Assembly (NCBI GenBank): GCA_019114465.1 | Contig: DXFM01000022.1 | Span: 54,643 to 118,642 of the forward strand | DNA: 64,000 bases | DNA from: Candidatus Lachnoclostridium avicola | Lineage (GTDB): Bacteria; Bacillota; Clostridia; Lachnospirales; Lachnospiraceae | Reading direction: 5' to 3' | Shown here: positions 33,364 to 41,837 of the stretch, piece by piece | How the letters are laid out: every line of letters begins with the position of its first letter | Numbering within the stretch: the first letter of the stretch is position 1 | The notes under the pieces: generated by a model | Told to the model about the DNA's origin: nothing | Databases searched by the model: none | What the model saw: only the letters and a program-made list of their open reading frames with translations | Position numbers and translations under genes: made by a program

Positions 33364-34368
33364 ATGGCGAAGGTTGGCGTGATCGGAGCGGGAAGCTGGG
33401 GCATTGCCCTCTCCTTCCTTCTCCATAACAATGGACATGAGGTGACTGTCTGGTCTGCTCTGCCGGAGGAGATCCGGGAGCTGAGAGAGAAGCGGGAGCA
33501 CCATACCCTCCCGGGACTGATCCTGCCGGAGGATATGGTTTTTACGGAAGATCTGGAGACTGCCATGAAGGATCAGGACCTGCTGGTGACGGCGGTCCCT
33601 TCTGTTTATGTGCGGGGAACGGCGGAGAAGATGAGACCGTTTTTAAGAAAAGGCCAGATTGTAGTCAACGTGGCGAAGGGAATTGAGGAGAAGACTCTGA
33701 ATACCCTGTCCCAGGTGCTGGAAGAAGAGCTTCCCGGGGCGGACGTGGCGGTGCTTTCCGGCCCCAGCCACGCGGAGGAAGTGAGCCGGGGACTTCCCAC
33801 CACCTGCGTGGCCGGCGCCCGCAGCCGGAAGACGGCGGAGTATGTCCAGAGCCTGTTTATGAGCGAAGTGTTCCGGGTTTACACAAGCCCGGACGTTCTG
33901 GGAATCGAGCTGGGCGGAGCCCTGAAAAACGTCATTGCCCTGGCGGCGGGAATCGCCGACGGCTTAGGCTACGGGGATAACACGAAAGCCGCTCTGATCA
34001 CCAGGGGAATCGCGGAGATCGCCCGCCTGGGCACGGCTATGGGAGGAAAATTTGAGACTTTCTGCGGCCTGTCCGGCATCGGGGATCTGATCGTCACCTG
34101 CGCCAGCATGCACAGCCGCAATCGGAGAGCCGGCATCCTCATCGGAAAGGGTTATACCATGGAGGAGGCCATGAAGGAGGTCCAGATGGTGGTGGAGGGA
34201 GTGTACTCCGCGAAAGCCGCTCTGGCCCTGGCCAGAAAATACTACATGGCCATGCCCATCATTGAGCAGGTCAACCAGGTGCTGTTTGAGGGGAAACCGG
34301 CGTCGGAGGCGGTAAAAGAACTGATGCTTCGGGATCCCAGGGAGGAAGATTCCGGCCTGACATGGTAG
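33364..34368 (+). CDS. gpsA: NAD(P)-dependent glycerol-3-phosphate dehydrogenase
   Basis: 334 aa. Rossmann motif VGVIGAGSWGIALSFLL at the N-terminus; SGPSHAEEVSRG; catalytic lysine in LGGALKNVIALAAGI; and GDLIVTCASMHSRNRR. Makes glycerol 3-phosphate from dihydroxyacetone phosphate for PlsY. ATG 33364 follows GAGGTG. No terminator is evident between it and the liv promoter. Confidence 0.97.
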   Translation: MAKVGVIGAGSWGIALSFLLHNNGHEVTVWSALPEEIRELREKREHHTLPGLILPEDMVFTEDLETAMKDQDLLVTAVPSVYVRGTAEKMRPFLRKGQIVVNVAKGIEEKTLNTLSQVLEEELPGADVAVLSGPSHAEEVSRGLPTTCVAGARSRKTAEYVQSLFMSEVFRVYTSPDVLGIELGGALKNVIALAAGIADGLGYGDNTKAALITRGIAEIARLGTAMGGKFETFCGLSGIGDLIVTCASMHSRNRRAGILIGKGYTMEEAMKEVQMVVEGVYSAKAALALARKYYMAMPIIEQVNQVLFEGKPASEAVKELMLRDPREEDSGLTW

Positions 34369-34406
34369 TATGATAAAGTTTTGCGCGTTAAATAGGTACA
34401 AAAGTA

Positions 34407-34435
34407 TTGACAAGCGAAAGTGAACTACTTATAAT
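34407..34435 (+). promoter_or_regulatory. consensus sigma-A promoter of the liv operon
   Basis: TTGACA (34407-34412), exactly 17 nt, TATAAT (34430-34435): a perfect match to the vegetative consensus. The leader is about 25 nt and ends with GAGGAGG before livJ, so high expression is expected. Confidence 0.88.
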
Positions 34436-34466
34436 TGGAAAAAACTTTTTTGAGGAGGAAACAATT

Positions 34467-35669
34467 ATGAAAAAAGCGATCAGTGTGGGATTAGCCGCCG
34501 CTATGGTTCTTTCCATGGCAGCCTGCGGCAGCTCTGATACTGCTGAGACCACGGCAGCCGCCGATACCACCGCGGCTGAGGACAGCACGGAGCAGGCGGA
34601 CAGCAGCGAGGCAGCTGCGGACGATGGGATGGAAGAGTTTATCATCGGCAGCACCGGCCCGCTTACGGGAGCCAGCGCTTCCTATGGTACCAGCGTAAAG
34701 CAGGGCGAGGAGATCGCCATCCAGGAGATCAACGAGGCCGGCGGCGTACAGGTGGGAGATACCACCTACAAGCTGGTTCTGAATTTCCAGGATGATGAGG
34801 CGAAAGAGGACAAGGCAGTTACTGCTTTCAACACTCTGGTGGATGCGGGCATGAACGCCTATGTAGGCGCCGTTACCACGGGAGCCTGCCTGGCCCAGAC
34901 CGATTTAAGCTATGAGGCCAACATCCTTCAGATCACTCCTTCCGCATCTGCAGAGGCTGTGACGGAGAACCCCAACGTATTCCGTATGTGCTTTACCGAT
35001 CCCCTTCAGGGACGTATGATCGCACAGTATGTGCTTGACAACGGATATGAGAGCGTTGCCGTGCTCTGGAACAACGCAGACGAGTACAGCGCAGGAATCC
35101 ATGATGCGTTCGTGGAGGCTCTTGAGGCTGAGGATGCAGGACTTCTGGTTGCAGATGAGTCCTTTGCCACCGGCGATGTGGACTTCAATACGCAGCTGAC
35201 TGTGATCAAGAACAGCGGTGCGAAGCTGCTCTTTGTACCGGCTTACTACGGAGACGTGGCATACATTGTTCAGCAGGCAAAGGATGCCGGCATGGATTGC
35301 GACTTCGTGGGAAGCGACGGCTGGGACGGCGTTTTAGGACAGGTTACCGATCCCAGTGTTGTGGAGGGCGCAGTATTCTTAAGCCCGTTCCTTGCTACGG
35401 AAGATTCTGCAGCAGACTTTGTGAGCAAATATGAGGCCGCTTACGGCGCTACGCCGGATCAGTTTGCCGCTGACGGATACGACTGTGTATACGTGATCAA
35501 AGCCGCTATGGAGCAGGCCGGATCCATTGAGTCCGATGCTCTGATCCAGGCTATGACCGAGATCACCGTGGACGGTCTGACCGGACAGGTGAGCTTCGAT
35601 GAGAGCGGCGAGCCCAACAAGACCGCAAAGTTCGTCCAGATCGTAGACGGCGAATATACGGCCATGTAA
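34467..35669 (+). CDS. livJ: branched-chain amino acid ABC transporter substrate-binding lipoprotein
   Basis: 400 aa. Lipoprotein signal peptide with lipobox SMAACG (Cys about residue 21), then an Ala/Thr/Glu linker to about 60 and a periplasmic-binding-protein type I fold (IGSTGPLTGASASYGTSVKQ, QITPSASAEAVTENP, FRMCFTDPLQGR). It captures leucine, isoleucine, valine or related amino acids at the outer face of the membrane. ATG 34467 follows GAGGAGGAAAC. First of livJHMGF. Confidence 0.95.
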   Translation: MKKAISVGLAAAMVLSMAACGSSDTAETTAAADTTAAEDSTEQADSSEAAADDGMEEFIIGSTGPLTGASASYGTSVKQGEEIAIQEINEAGGVQVGDTTYKLVLNFQDDEAKEDKAVTAFNTLVDAGMNAYVGAVTTGACLAQTDLSYEANILQITPSASAEAVTENPNVFRMCFTDPLQGRMIAQYVLDNGYESVAVLWNNADEYSAGIHDAFVEALEAEDAGLLVADESFATGDVDFNTQLTVIKNSGAKLLFVPAYYGDVAYIVQQAKDAGMDCDFVGSDGWDGVLGQVTDPSVVEGAVFLSPFLATEDSAADFVSKYEAAYGATPDQFAADGYDCVYVIKAAMEQAGSIESDALIQAMTEITVDGLTGQVSFDESGEPNKTAKFVQIVDGEYTAM

Positions 35670-35689
35670 TAAACGGACCGATGTGGAGA

Positions 35690-35723
35690 GATGGGGATTG
35701 CCGGAGGGCATATCCCCGTCTTT
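35690..35723 (+). promoter_or_regulatory. intercistronic hairpin between livJ and livH
   Basis: GATGGGGAT plus TGCC pair with GGCA and ATCCCCGTC, about 13 bp with a one-base bulge, followed by only three T. Such stems after a binding-protein gene commonly act as partial terminators or 3' stabilisers, so that more binding protein than permease is made. Confidence 0.6.
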
Positions 35724-35757
35724 CATGTTGGCCGGAAGATGTAAAAGAGGTGGAACA

Positions 35758-36639
35758 ATGTTGACAAGTATAATGGAACAGTTAATGAATGGTTTGAGAA
35801 CGGGAAGCATTTATGCCCTGATCGCTTTGGGATACACCATGGTTTACGGAATTGCAAAGATGATTAACTTTGCCCATGGCGATATTATTATGGTAGGCGC
35901 CTATACCCTATACATTGGCATAGCTCTGTTACATCTTCCTGTGATTGCGGCAATGCTTCTGACCGCAGTGGTATGCTCGGTCCTGGGCGTGCTGATTGAG
36001 AAAATTGCATATAAACCCCTGAGAAACGCCCCGCCCCTGGCAGTGCTTATTACGGCAATTGGTATGAGTTATTTCCTGCAGAGCGTTGCTCTGCTTATTT
36101 TTTCGTCCACACCTATCCCCTTCAAGTCGGTGATCAACCTGGATTCGGTGCAGGTGGGATCTGTGAACATCTCCGGCATCACCATTGTTACCCTGGTGGT
36201 GACCACGGTGATCATGGTGGCTCTGACCCTGTTTATCAATAAGACGAAAGCGGGAAGCGCCATGCGGGCCGTGTCTGAGGACCGGGGAGCGGCGGAGCTG
36301 ATGGGAATCAACGTAAACGGAACCATTTCCATGACCTTTGCCATCGGTTCTGCTCTGGCGGCCGTGGCAGGAATCCTGTATATCTGTCAGTACCAGTCCC
36401 TTCGCCCCACTCTGGGAGCTCTTCCGGGCATTAAGGCCTTTGTGGCTGCGGTGCTGGGAGGAATCGGCAGCGTGCCGGGAGCCATGCTGGGAGGAATTGT
36501 GCTGGGACTGATCGAGAGCCTTTCCAAGGCCTACATATCCACGGAACTGGCAGACGCCATCGTATTCGGCGTGCTGGTGGTCGTGCTCTTGGTAAAGCCC
36601 TCAGGCCTGCTGGGCAAAAAGACATTGGTGAAAGTGTAG
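35758..36639 (+). CDS. livH: branched-chain amino acid ABC transporter permease LivH
   Basis: 293-aa membrane permease. GSIYALIALGYTMVYGIAKMINFAHGD is split across the first helices as in LivH proteins, and GIKAFVAAVLGGIGSVPGA is the late conserved segment. The start at ATG 35758 follows AAGAGGTGG. Partner of LivM. Confidence 0.96.
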   Translation: MLTSIMEQLMNGLRTGSIYALIALGYTMVYGIAKMINFAHGDIIMVGAYTLYIGIALLHLPVIAAMLLTAVVCSVLGVLIEKIAYKPLRNAPPLAVLITAIGMSYFLQSVALLIFSSTPIPFKSVINLDSVQVGSVNISGITIVTLVVTTVIMVALTLFINKTKAGSAMRAVSEDRGAAELMGINVNGTISMTFAIGSALAAVAGILYICQYQSLRPTLGALPGIKAFVAAVLGGIGSVPGAMLGGIVLGLIESLSKAYISTELADAIVFGVLVVVLLVKPSGLLGKKTLVKV

Positions 36640-36651
36640 GTGGGAGTATTC

Positions 36652-37626
36652 ATGAAAAAGATTTCAAACGGACAGAACTGGTTTCGGGCGGCTGTGATCC
36701 TGCTGTCCTATGCGGTTGTGACTTTATTGCTGAAGGGCGGCCTGTTGAACCGGCAGTACACGTCTCTGCTGGTGCCTATCGCCGTCAATATTATGCTGGC
36801 AGTCTCCTTAAACCTGGTGACCGGGTTCCTGGGAGAACTGACCCTGGGCCACGCGGGATTTATGTCCATCGGGGCCTATACGGGAGCTTTGATTTCCCTG
36901 AATTTCGGTGACACCGGAGTGCTTCCGGCGCCCCTCGCTTTTGCCCTTGCCCTGATCTGCGGCGGCCTGATGGCCGGAATCTTCGGATTTATCATCGGCG
37001 TTCCCGTTCTTCGGTTAAGAGGCGATTACCTGGCCATTGTAACTCTGGCCTTTGGAGAGATCATCAAATCGGTGATCAACTCTCTGGAGATCACCAACGG
37101 CGCCAGAGGCTTAAGCAAGATTCCTCTGTACTCCAACTACACCAATTATGCAGTGGTATTCATTCTCATGGTGCTCACGGTGCTGGCGGTGACCAACCTG
37201 ATGGATTCCAGAGACGGGCGGGCTATCACTGCCATCCGTGACAATGACATCGCTGCGGAATCCATCGGAATTCCCATCAGCTATTTCAAGGTAAAGGCAT
37301 TTGTGATCTCCGCGTTTTTCGCCGGAGTGGCGGGAGTCATCTACGCCCACAATGTGGGATTGTTAAAGCCGGGAACCTTTGATTATAACAAATCCATTGA
37401 AATTCTGGTTATCGTGGTTCTCGGCGGAATGGGAAGCATCCGCGGCTCCATTATCGCCGCGGTGATCCTGACGGTGCTGCCGGAGCTTCTGCGGGGGACG
37501 GACAACCTGCGGATGCTTTTGTACGCCATCGTGCTGATTGCTATGATGATTTTCAATAACTCCAAAATCAAGGATGGTCTGATGATGAACCGTACCTTCC
37601 GGAAACTGGGAAGAAAGGAGGCGTAA
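36652..37626 (+). CDS. livM: branched-chain amino acid ABC transporter permease LivM
   Basis: 324-aa membrane permease; LTLGHAGFMSIGAYTGAL, LRGDYLAIVTLAFGEI and VLGGMGSIRGSIIAAV are family segments. ATG 36652 follows TAGGTGGGAG from the end of livH, 12 nt after that stop. Forms the channel with LivH. Confidence 0.96.
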   Translation: MKKISNGQNWFRAAVILLSYAVVTLLLKGGLLNRQYTSLLVPIAVNIMLAVSLNLVTGFLGELTLGHAGFMSIGAYTGALISLNFGDTGVLPAPLAFALALICGGLMAGIFGFIIGVPVLRLRGDYLAIVTLAFGEIIKSVINSLEITNGARGLSKIPLYSNYTNYAVVFILMVLTVLAVTNLMDSRDGRAITAIRDNDIAAESIGIPISYFKVKAFVISAFFAGVAGVIYAHNVGLLKPGTFDYNKSIEILVIVVLGGMGSIRGSIIAAVILTVLPELLRGTDNLRMLLYAIVLIAMMIFNNSKIKDGLMMNRTFRKLGRKEA

Positions 37627-37629
37627 AGA

Positions 37630-38388
37630 ATGGCATTGCTGGAAGTGAAAAATCTGGGGATCTCCTTTGGAGGTCTGAAGGCGGTGGACGCCTTTAACAT
37701 CACCATCGAGCAGGGCCAGCTTTGCGGCCTGATCGGACCCAACGGAGCAGGGAAGACCACCGTGTTCAATCTGCTCACGGGCGTGTACCAGCCCACCCTG
37801 GGAACCATTACCCTGGATGGCAGCAGCCTGGTGGGGAAAAGCCCGGCGGAGATCTGCAGGAGCGGCGTGGCCAGAACCTTTCAGAACATCCGTCTCTTTG
37901 GAAAAATGACGGTTCTGGACAATGTGAAGGCGGCTCTCCACAATCAGGTGAAGTATTCTGAGCTGTCCTGCTTCTTCCATGGACCGGTGTACAGGAAGAA
38001 AGAGCGGGAGATGGATGAGCGTGCCATGGACATTCTGAAGGTGTTTGACCTGGACTCTCACGCGGATACCCTGGCCTCCAATCTTCCCTACGGCCAGCAG
38101 AGGAAGCTGGAGATCGCCAGAGCTCTCGCCACCAACCCGAAACTTCTGCTTCTGGATGAGCCGGCGGCAGGCATGAATCCCAATGAGACGGCGGAACTGA
38201 TGGATACCATCCGCCTGATCCGGGAAAAATACCATATCACCATTCTTCTGATCGAGCATGATATGAAGCTGGTGGCCGGTATCTGCGAGTATCTGACGGT
38301 GCTGAATTTCGGAACGGAGCTGGCCAGCGGTACGCCGGCCCAGGTGCTCAATGACCCGAAGGTAATCACCGCATATCTGGGCGAGTAG
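37630..38388 (+). CDS. livG: branched-chain amino acid ABC transporter ATPase LivG
   Basis: 252-aa ATPase. Walker A GPNGAGKTT, the Liv-type RTFQNIRLFGKMTV, signature LPYGQQRKLEIARALA, Walker B LLLLDEPAAGMNP. Starts 3 nt after livM. Confidence 0.97.
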   Translation: MALLEVKNLGISFGGLKAVDAFNITIEQGQLCGLIGPNGAGKTTVFNLLTGVYQPTLGTITLDGSSLVGKSPAEICRSGVARTFQNIRLFGKMTVLDNVKAALHNQVKYSELSCFFHGPVYRKKEREMDERAMDILKVFDLDSHADTLASNLPYGQQRKLEIARALATNPKLLLLDEPAAGMNPNETAELMDTIRLIREKYHITILLIEHDMKLVAGICEYLTVLNFGTELASGTPAQVLNDPKVITAYLGE

Positions 38389-38400
38389 GAGGAAATGGGA

Positions 38401-39111
38401 ATGGCAATGTTAAAGGTGACGGATCTGACCGTCAATTACGGAGTGATACAGGCGGTGAAAGGGATCTCTTTCGAGGTGGAAGAGGGAGAGATCGTAGCTC
38501 TCATCGGCGCCAACGGAGCGGGAAAGACCACCACGCTCCACACCATCACCGGAATGATCCCGGCGAGAACCGGTACCATCGAATTTCACGGGACGGATAT
38601 CACGAAGGTTCCCGCCCACAAGATCGTGTCCATGGGGCTGGCCCATGTACCGGAGGGACGGCGGGTGTTCGCCCAGCTGACGGTGCTGGAGAATCTGAAG
38701 ATGGGAGCCTATACCAGAAAGGATAAGGACGAGATCGGAAAATCTCTGGAGGAGATTTACAAGCGGTTTCCCAGGCTGAAGGAGAGAAAAAATCAGCCGG
38801 CGGGAACTCTCTCCGGCGGTGAGCAGCAGATGCTGGCCATGGGCCGTGCTCTCATGTCAAAGCCGAAGATGATCGTCATGGACGAGCCGTCTATGGGACT
38901 GTCCCCCCTGTATGTGACGGAGATTTTCAAGATCATCCAGGAGATCAATGACAGCGGCACCACCGTGCTTCTGGTGGAGCAGAACGCGAAAAAGGCTCTG
39001 GCTATCGCTGACAAGGCCTACGTGCTGGAGACGGGAAATATTGTGCTTTCCGGAAAAGCCTCCGATCTGATGAACGACGATTCCGTGAAAAAAGCGTACT
39101 TAAGTGAATAA
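38401..39111 (+). CDS. livF: branched-chain amino acid ABC transporter ATPase LivF
   Basis: 236-aa ATPase. Walker A GANGAGKTTTL, VPEGRRVFAQLTV, signature TLSGGEQQMLAMGRAL, Walker B MIVMDEPSMGLSP. ATG 38401 chosen among three nearby ATGs because AGGAGG at 38387-38392 is 8 nt away. Last gene of the operon. Confidence 0.97.
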   Translation: MAMLKVTDLTVNYGVIQAVKGISFEVEEGEIVALIGANGAGKTTTLHTITGMIPARTGTIEFHGTDITKVPAHKIVSMGLAHVPEGRRVFAQLTVLENLKMGAYTRKDKDEIGKSLEEIYKRFPRLKERKNQPAGTLSGGEQQMLAMGRALMSKPKMIVMDEPSMGLSPLYVTEIFKIIQEINDSGTTVLLVEQNAKKALAIADKAYVLETGNIVLSGKASDLMNDDSVKKAYLSE

Positions 39112-39128
39112 GGTTCTGTGATAAAGAA

Positions 39129-39174
39129 TAACCCCCTTGAATATACTGTATCAGCACAGCAAGGGGGTATTTTT
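39129..39174 (+). terminator. liv operon terminator overlapping the spoIVA ribosome-binding site
   Basis: ACCCCCTTG pairs with CAAGGGGGT across a 20-nt loop, followed by ATTTTTA. The GGGGG of the 3' arm is also the only purine-rich site before the spoIVA ATG (7 nt spacing), so an mRNA reading through from liv would have the site closed. AATATACT in the loop loosely resembles a sigma-E -10 box; a transcript starting in the loop would leave the site open. Confidence 0.75.
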
Positions 39175-40650
39175 ATGGACAATTTTAATGTATACAAGGA
39201 CATTCAGGCCAGAACCGGCGGGGAGATCTACATCGGCGTGGTGGGGCCTGTGCGCACGGGGAAATCCACATTTATCAAGCGCTTTATGGAAACCCTGGTG
39301 CTGCCGGAACTCACCGACGAGCACCAGAGAAACCGGACCAGGGACGAACTGCCCCAGAGCGCGGCGGGCCGGACCATCATGACTACGGAGCCCAAATTCA
39401 TCCCCAAAGAGGCGGCCCTCATCCAGCTGGACGATGGGATCCAGGCAAAAGTGCGGCTCATCGACTGCGTGGGGTTTATGGTGGACGGGGCCACCGGTCA
39501 TATTGAAAATGACGAGGAGCGCCTGGTAAAAACCCCCTGGTTTGACTATGAGATTCCGTTTACCAGGGCGGCGGAGATCGGCACCAGGAAAGTGATCAAC
39601 GATCACTCCACCATCGGGGTGGTGGTGACGGCGGACGGGAGCTTCGGCGATCTGAAGCGGAGCAGCTATGTTCCGGCGGAGGAGCAGACGGTGAGCGAGC
39701 TGAAAAATCTGGGTAAGCCGTTTATCATGATCCTCAATTCCATGTACCCCTACTCGGAGGAGGCGGGGAACCTGGCGAGGGAGCTGGAGGCAAAATACGG
39801 CGTCACCGTTCTTCCCGTCAACTGCGAACAGCTGAAAAAAGAGGATATCAGCCGGATCCTGGAGAAGGTGCTGAAGGAATTTCCGGTGACGGAGATGGAT
39901 TTTTACATCCCCAAATGGCTGGAGATCCTGCCCGCCACCCACTGGCTGAAGAGCCAGGTGATCCAGGCTGCCAGGGATATGCTGAAAAAGGTGAACCATA
40001 TGAAGGACGTGGCGGCGGAGCTGCCCCAGGCCGCTTCAGACGCCATCCGGGGCATGAAAATCCGGGGCATGGAGATGGCGGACGGCAGCGTGGCCATGGA
40101 CGTGGAGGTGGACGACAGCTACTATTACCAGATTCTCAGCGATTACGTGGGAATTCCCATTGAGGGAGAGTATCAGCTTATGCGGACCTTAAGCGAGCTG
40201 GCAAAGATGCGTACAGAATACGAGAAGGTGCAGAATGCCATGAGCCAGGTGCGGCTGAAGGGCTACGGCGTCGTCACTCCCGAGCGGTCGGAGATCATGC
40301 TGGATGAGCCCCAGGTGATCCGCCACGGCAACAAGTACGGCGTCAAAATGAAGGCCGAGGCCCCGTCCATCAACCTGATCAAGGCTCACATCGAGACGGA
40401 GATCGCCCCCATCGTGGGAAACGAGCAGCAGGCGGAGGACCTGATCGCCTACATAAAAGAAAACGCCAGGGAGAGCGAGGATGGCATCTGGAGCACCAAC
40501 ATCTTCGGCAAGTCCATCGAACAGATCGTAGAAGACGGCATCCAGGCCAAGATCTCCCAGATGACCGAAGACTGCCAAATGAAACTCCAGGACACCCTCC
40601 AGAAAATCATCAACGACAGCAACGGCGGAATGATTTGTATTATTATCTAG
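39175..40650 (+). CDS. spoIVA: stage IV sporulation protein A
   Basis: 491-aa ATPase that polymerises on the forespore surface and anchors the spore coat. Walker A-like GPVRTGKSTFIKRFM near residue 24; RDELPQSAAGRTIMTTEP; and the conserved hydrophobic C-terminus ending GGMICIII, which targets SpoVM-marked membrane. Length matches B. subtilis SpoIVA. Start ATG 39175 follows GGGGGTATTTT. Expected to be under sigma-E; no strong sigma-E promoter was found. Shows the organism forms endospores. Confidence 0.97.
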   Translation: MDNFNVYKDIQARTGGEIYIGVVGPVRTGKSTFIKRFMETLVLPELTDEHQRNRTRDELPQSAAGRTIMTTEPKFIPKEAALIQLDDGIQAKVRLIDCVGFMVDGATGHIENDEERLVKTPWFDYEIPFTRAAEIGTRKVINDHSTIGVVVTADGSFGDLKRSSYVPAEEQTVSELKNLGKPFIMILNSMYPYSEEAGNLARELEAKYGVTVLPVNCEQLKKEDISRILEKVLKEFPVTEMDFYIPKWLEILPATHWLKSQVIQAARDMLKKVNHMKDVAAELPQAASDAIRGMKIRGMEMADGSVAMDVEVDDSYYYQILSDYVGIPIEGEYQLMRTLSELAKMRTEYEKVQNAMSQVRLKGYGVVTPERSEIMLDEPQVIRHGNKYGVKMKAEAPSINLIKAHIETEIAPIVGNEQQAEDLIAYIKENARESEDGIWSTNIFGKSIEQIVEDGIQAKISQMTEDCQMKLQDTLQKIINDSNGGMICIII

Positions 40651-40654
40651 CAAT

Positions 40655-40974
40655 GAGCGGGCAGCAGGGAACAGTTGAAAGTCAGGCGGGGAGCTTGCTC
40701 ACCGAATGGCTTTCGGCTGTTTCCTGCTATGCGGCGAATGCCGCAAAGCGACACAGCCGCTCCAAGGCGAGGTCTTTTCGAGCCTGGAGACGGCGTGAGC
40801 AGAGCAGAAGGAGCGAAGCGGATTCGAGCTTTCAGCCCGGCGGAGTAGCGGGGAGGAAAGCCGGGCAGCGTTTGCGTCTCTGCGGCGGACTGTTCTCTGT
40901 CAGAAAAGATCATGTCCGGCTGTCTTTGCCGGATGCGGACTGAACCGTCTCCTCACTGGGGCGGTTCTGTTTTT
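40655..40974 (+). ncRNA. candidate structured RNA downstream of spoIVA
   Basis: A run of hairpins with no convincing gene. AGCAGGGAACAG (40663-40674) pairs with CTGTTTCCTGCT (40717-40728) and encloses GAAAG/CTTTC and GGGGAGC/GCTCACC stems. Then come TGCGGC/GCCGCA (40730-40745, GAAT loop), a bulged stem around 40757-40793, GCCCGGC/GCCGGGC (40835-40866), TCCGGC/GCCGGA (40915-40933) and finally an intrinsic terminator. It could be an independent ncRNA, a structured spoIVA 3' end or a decayed repeat. A 102-codon open frame across it has no plausible composition. No promoter is assigned. Confidence 0.45.
40942..40974 (+). terminator. terminator after spoIVA / candidate RNA
   Basis: GAACCGTCTCC pairs with GGGGCGGTTC (one bulge) around a short loop, followed by TGTTTTT. 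Confidence 0.75.
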
Positions 40975-41229
40975 GCCTGTTTTCTCTTTTTTTCTTCCAC
41001 TTTTCTCCCAGACGGCAGAACAGTTCTACAGCCATCCGGTTTGCAATCAGTCCCATTACCAATCACCTGCCTGTCGATATTTTCCAATATTGTCCGTTAT
41101 TTCAGAGTGTCAGATCGTTAAAACATCCCTTTTTGTCCGCCGGGCCGGAAGACCAGGAGTGATCCCTCCGCGATGACGGCTTCCAGACGGAGGCCGCTGA
41201 GGGCATATCAGAAGAGCTTCTTTTTTTCC
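40975..41229. other. non-coding gap
   Basis: Between the terminator and the minus-strand acetyltransferase. It holds pyrimidine-rich sequence and a small AGAAG/CTTCT hairpin followed by seven T at about 41214-41228 on the plus strand. I see no gene, promoter or repeat that I could defend. Confidence 0.5.
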
Positions 41230-41655
41230 TCAGAAATCTTTCAAAAATCGAAGCTGCGCCTTCTCGCTGCCGTATCCCATGGCCCGGTAGAATTTATGGG
41301 CCTCTGTCCGCTTCATCCCGGAATTGAGCCGGACCCCCCGGAGTCCCAGGTTCTTCCCCCAGCGCTCCGCCTGGGCGAGGAGGGCCCGGCCTGTTCCCTG
41401 CCCTTGATATTCCTGGGAGACCGCCAGCCCCAGGATATTGACCATGGGTTCCATATACAGCGTGCAGTACCGCTCTGCATGGATAAAGCCGCAGACGCCG
41501 CCGTTAATTTCCGCTACAAACACAGCCTCCCTTTTCCGGTCGACGGCTTCCATCTGACGTTTCACCAGCGCTTCTGTGCAGGGATATCCCAGCTCCCGGC
41601 TGCTGATCCGGCAGATGGCGGAGGAGTCCTCCGGCCTGGCTTCCCGTATGATCAT
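41230..41655 (-). CDS. GNAT family N-acetyltransferase
   Basis: 141 aa, single GNAT domain: IREARPEDSSAI at the N-terminus, acetyl-CoA loop QEYQGQGTGRALL near residue 82, and AHKFYRAMGYG near the end. Acceptor unknown. AGGAGG lies 7 nt before the ATG. Stands alone, divergent from the beta-CASP nuclease. Confidence 0.92.
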   Translation of the reverse strand: MIIREARPEDSSAICRISSRELGYPCTEALVKRQMEAVDRKREAVFVAEINGGVCGFIHAERYCTLYMEPMVNILGLAVSQEYQGQGTGRALLAQAERWGKNLGLRGVRLNSGMKRTEAHKFYRAMGYGSEKAQLRFLKDF

Positions 41656-41758
41656 GTGCGTACCTCCTGAATATATTTTTTCTATTATATCACTGGGGCG
41701 CCGTACTCTGCCAGGGAAATTGGAAAGTCGGGCGGCAGAAAAAATCAGAACGGACCCG

Positions 41759-41787
41759 TTTTCATTCCCCTCGGATTCATGTATAAT
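41759..41787 (+). promoter_or_regulatory. promoter of the beta-CASP nuclease gene
   Basis: TTTTCA (41759-41764), 17 nt, TATAAT (41782-41787). Leader about 45 nt ending with GGGAGGG before the ATG. Confidence 0.65.
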
Positions 41788-41837
41788 AGATGGTATCCAA
41801 TGGATTTACAGATTTTCGACAGGACGGGAGGGATTCC

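Noticed and set aside
34369..34466. Riboswitch before the liv operon
   Set aside because: The consensus promoter leaves a leader of about 25 nt, too short for one.
40635..40943. 102-codon plus-strand frame after spoIVA
   Set aside because: It is the translation of the hairpin-rich stretch, starts inside the end of spoIVA and has no ribosome-binding site.
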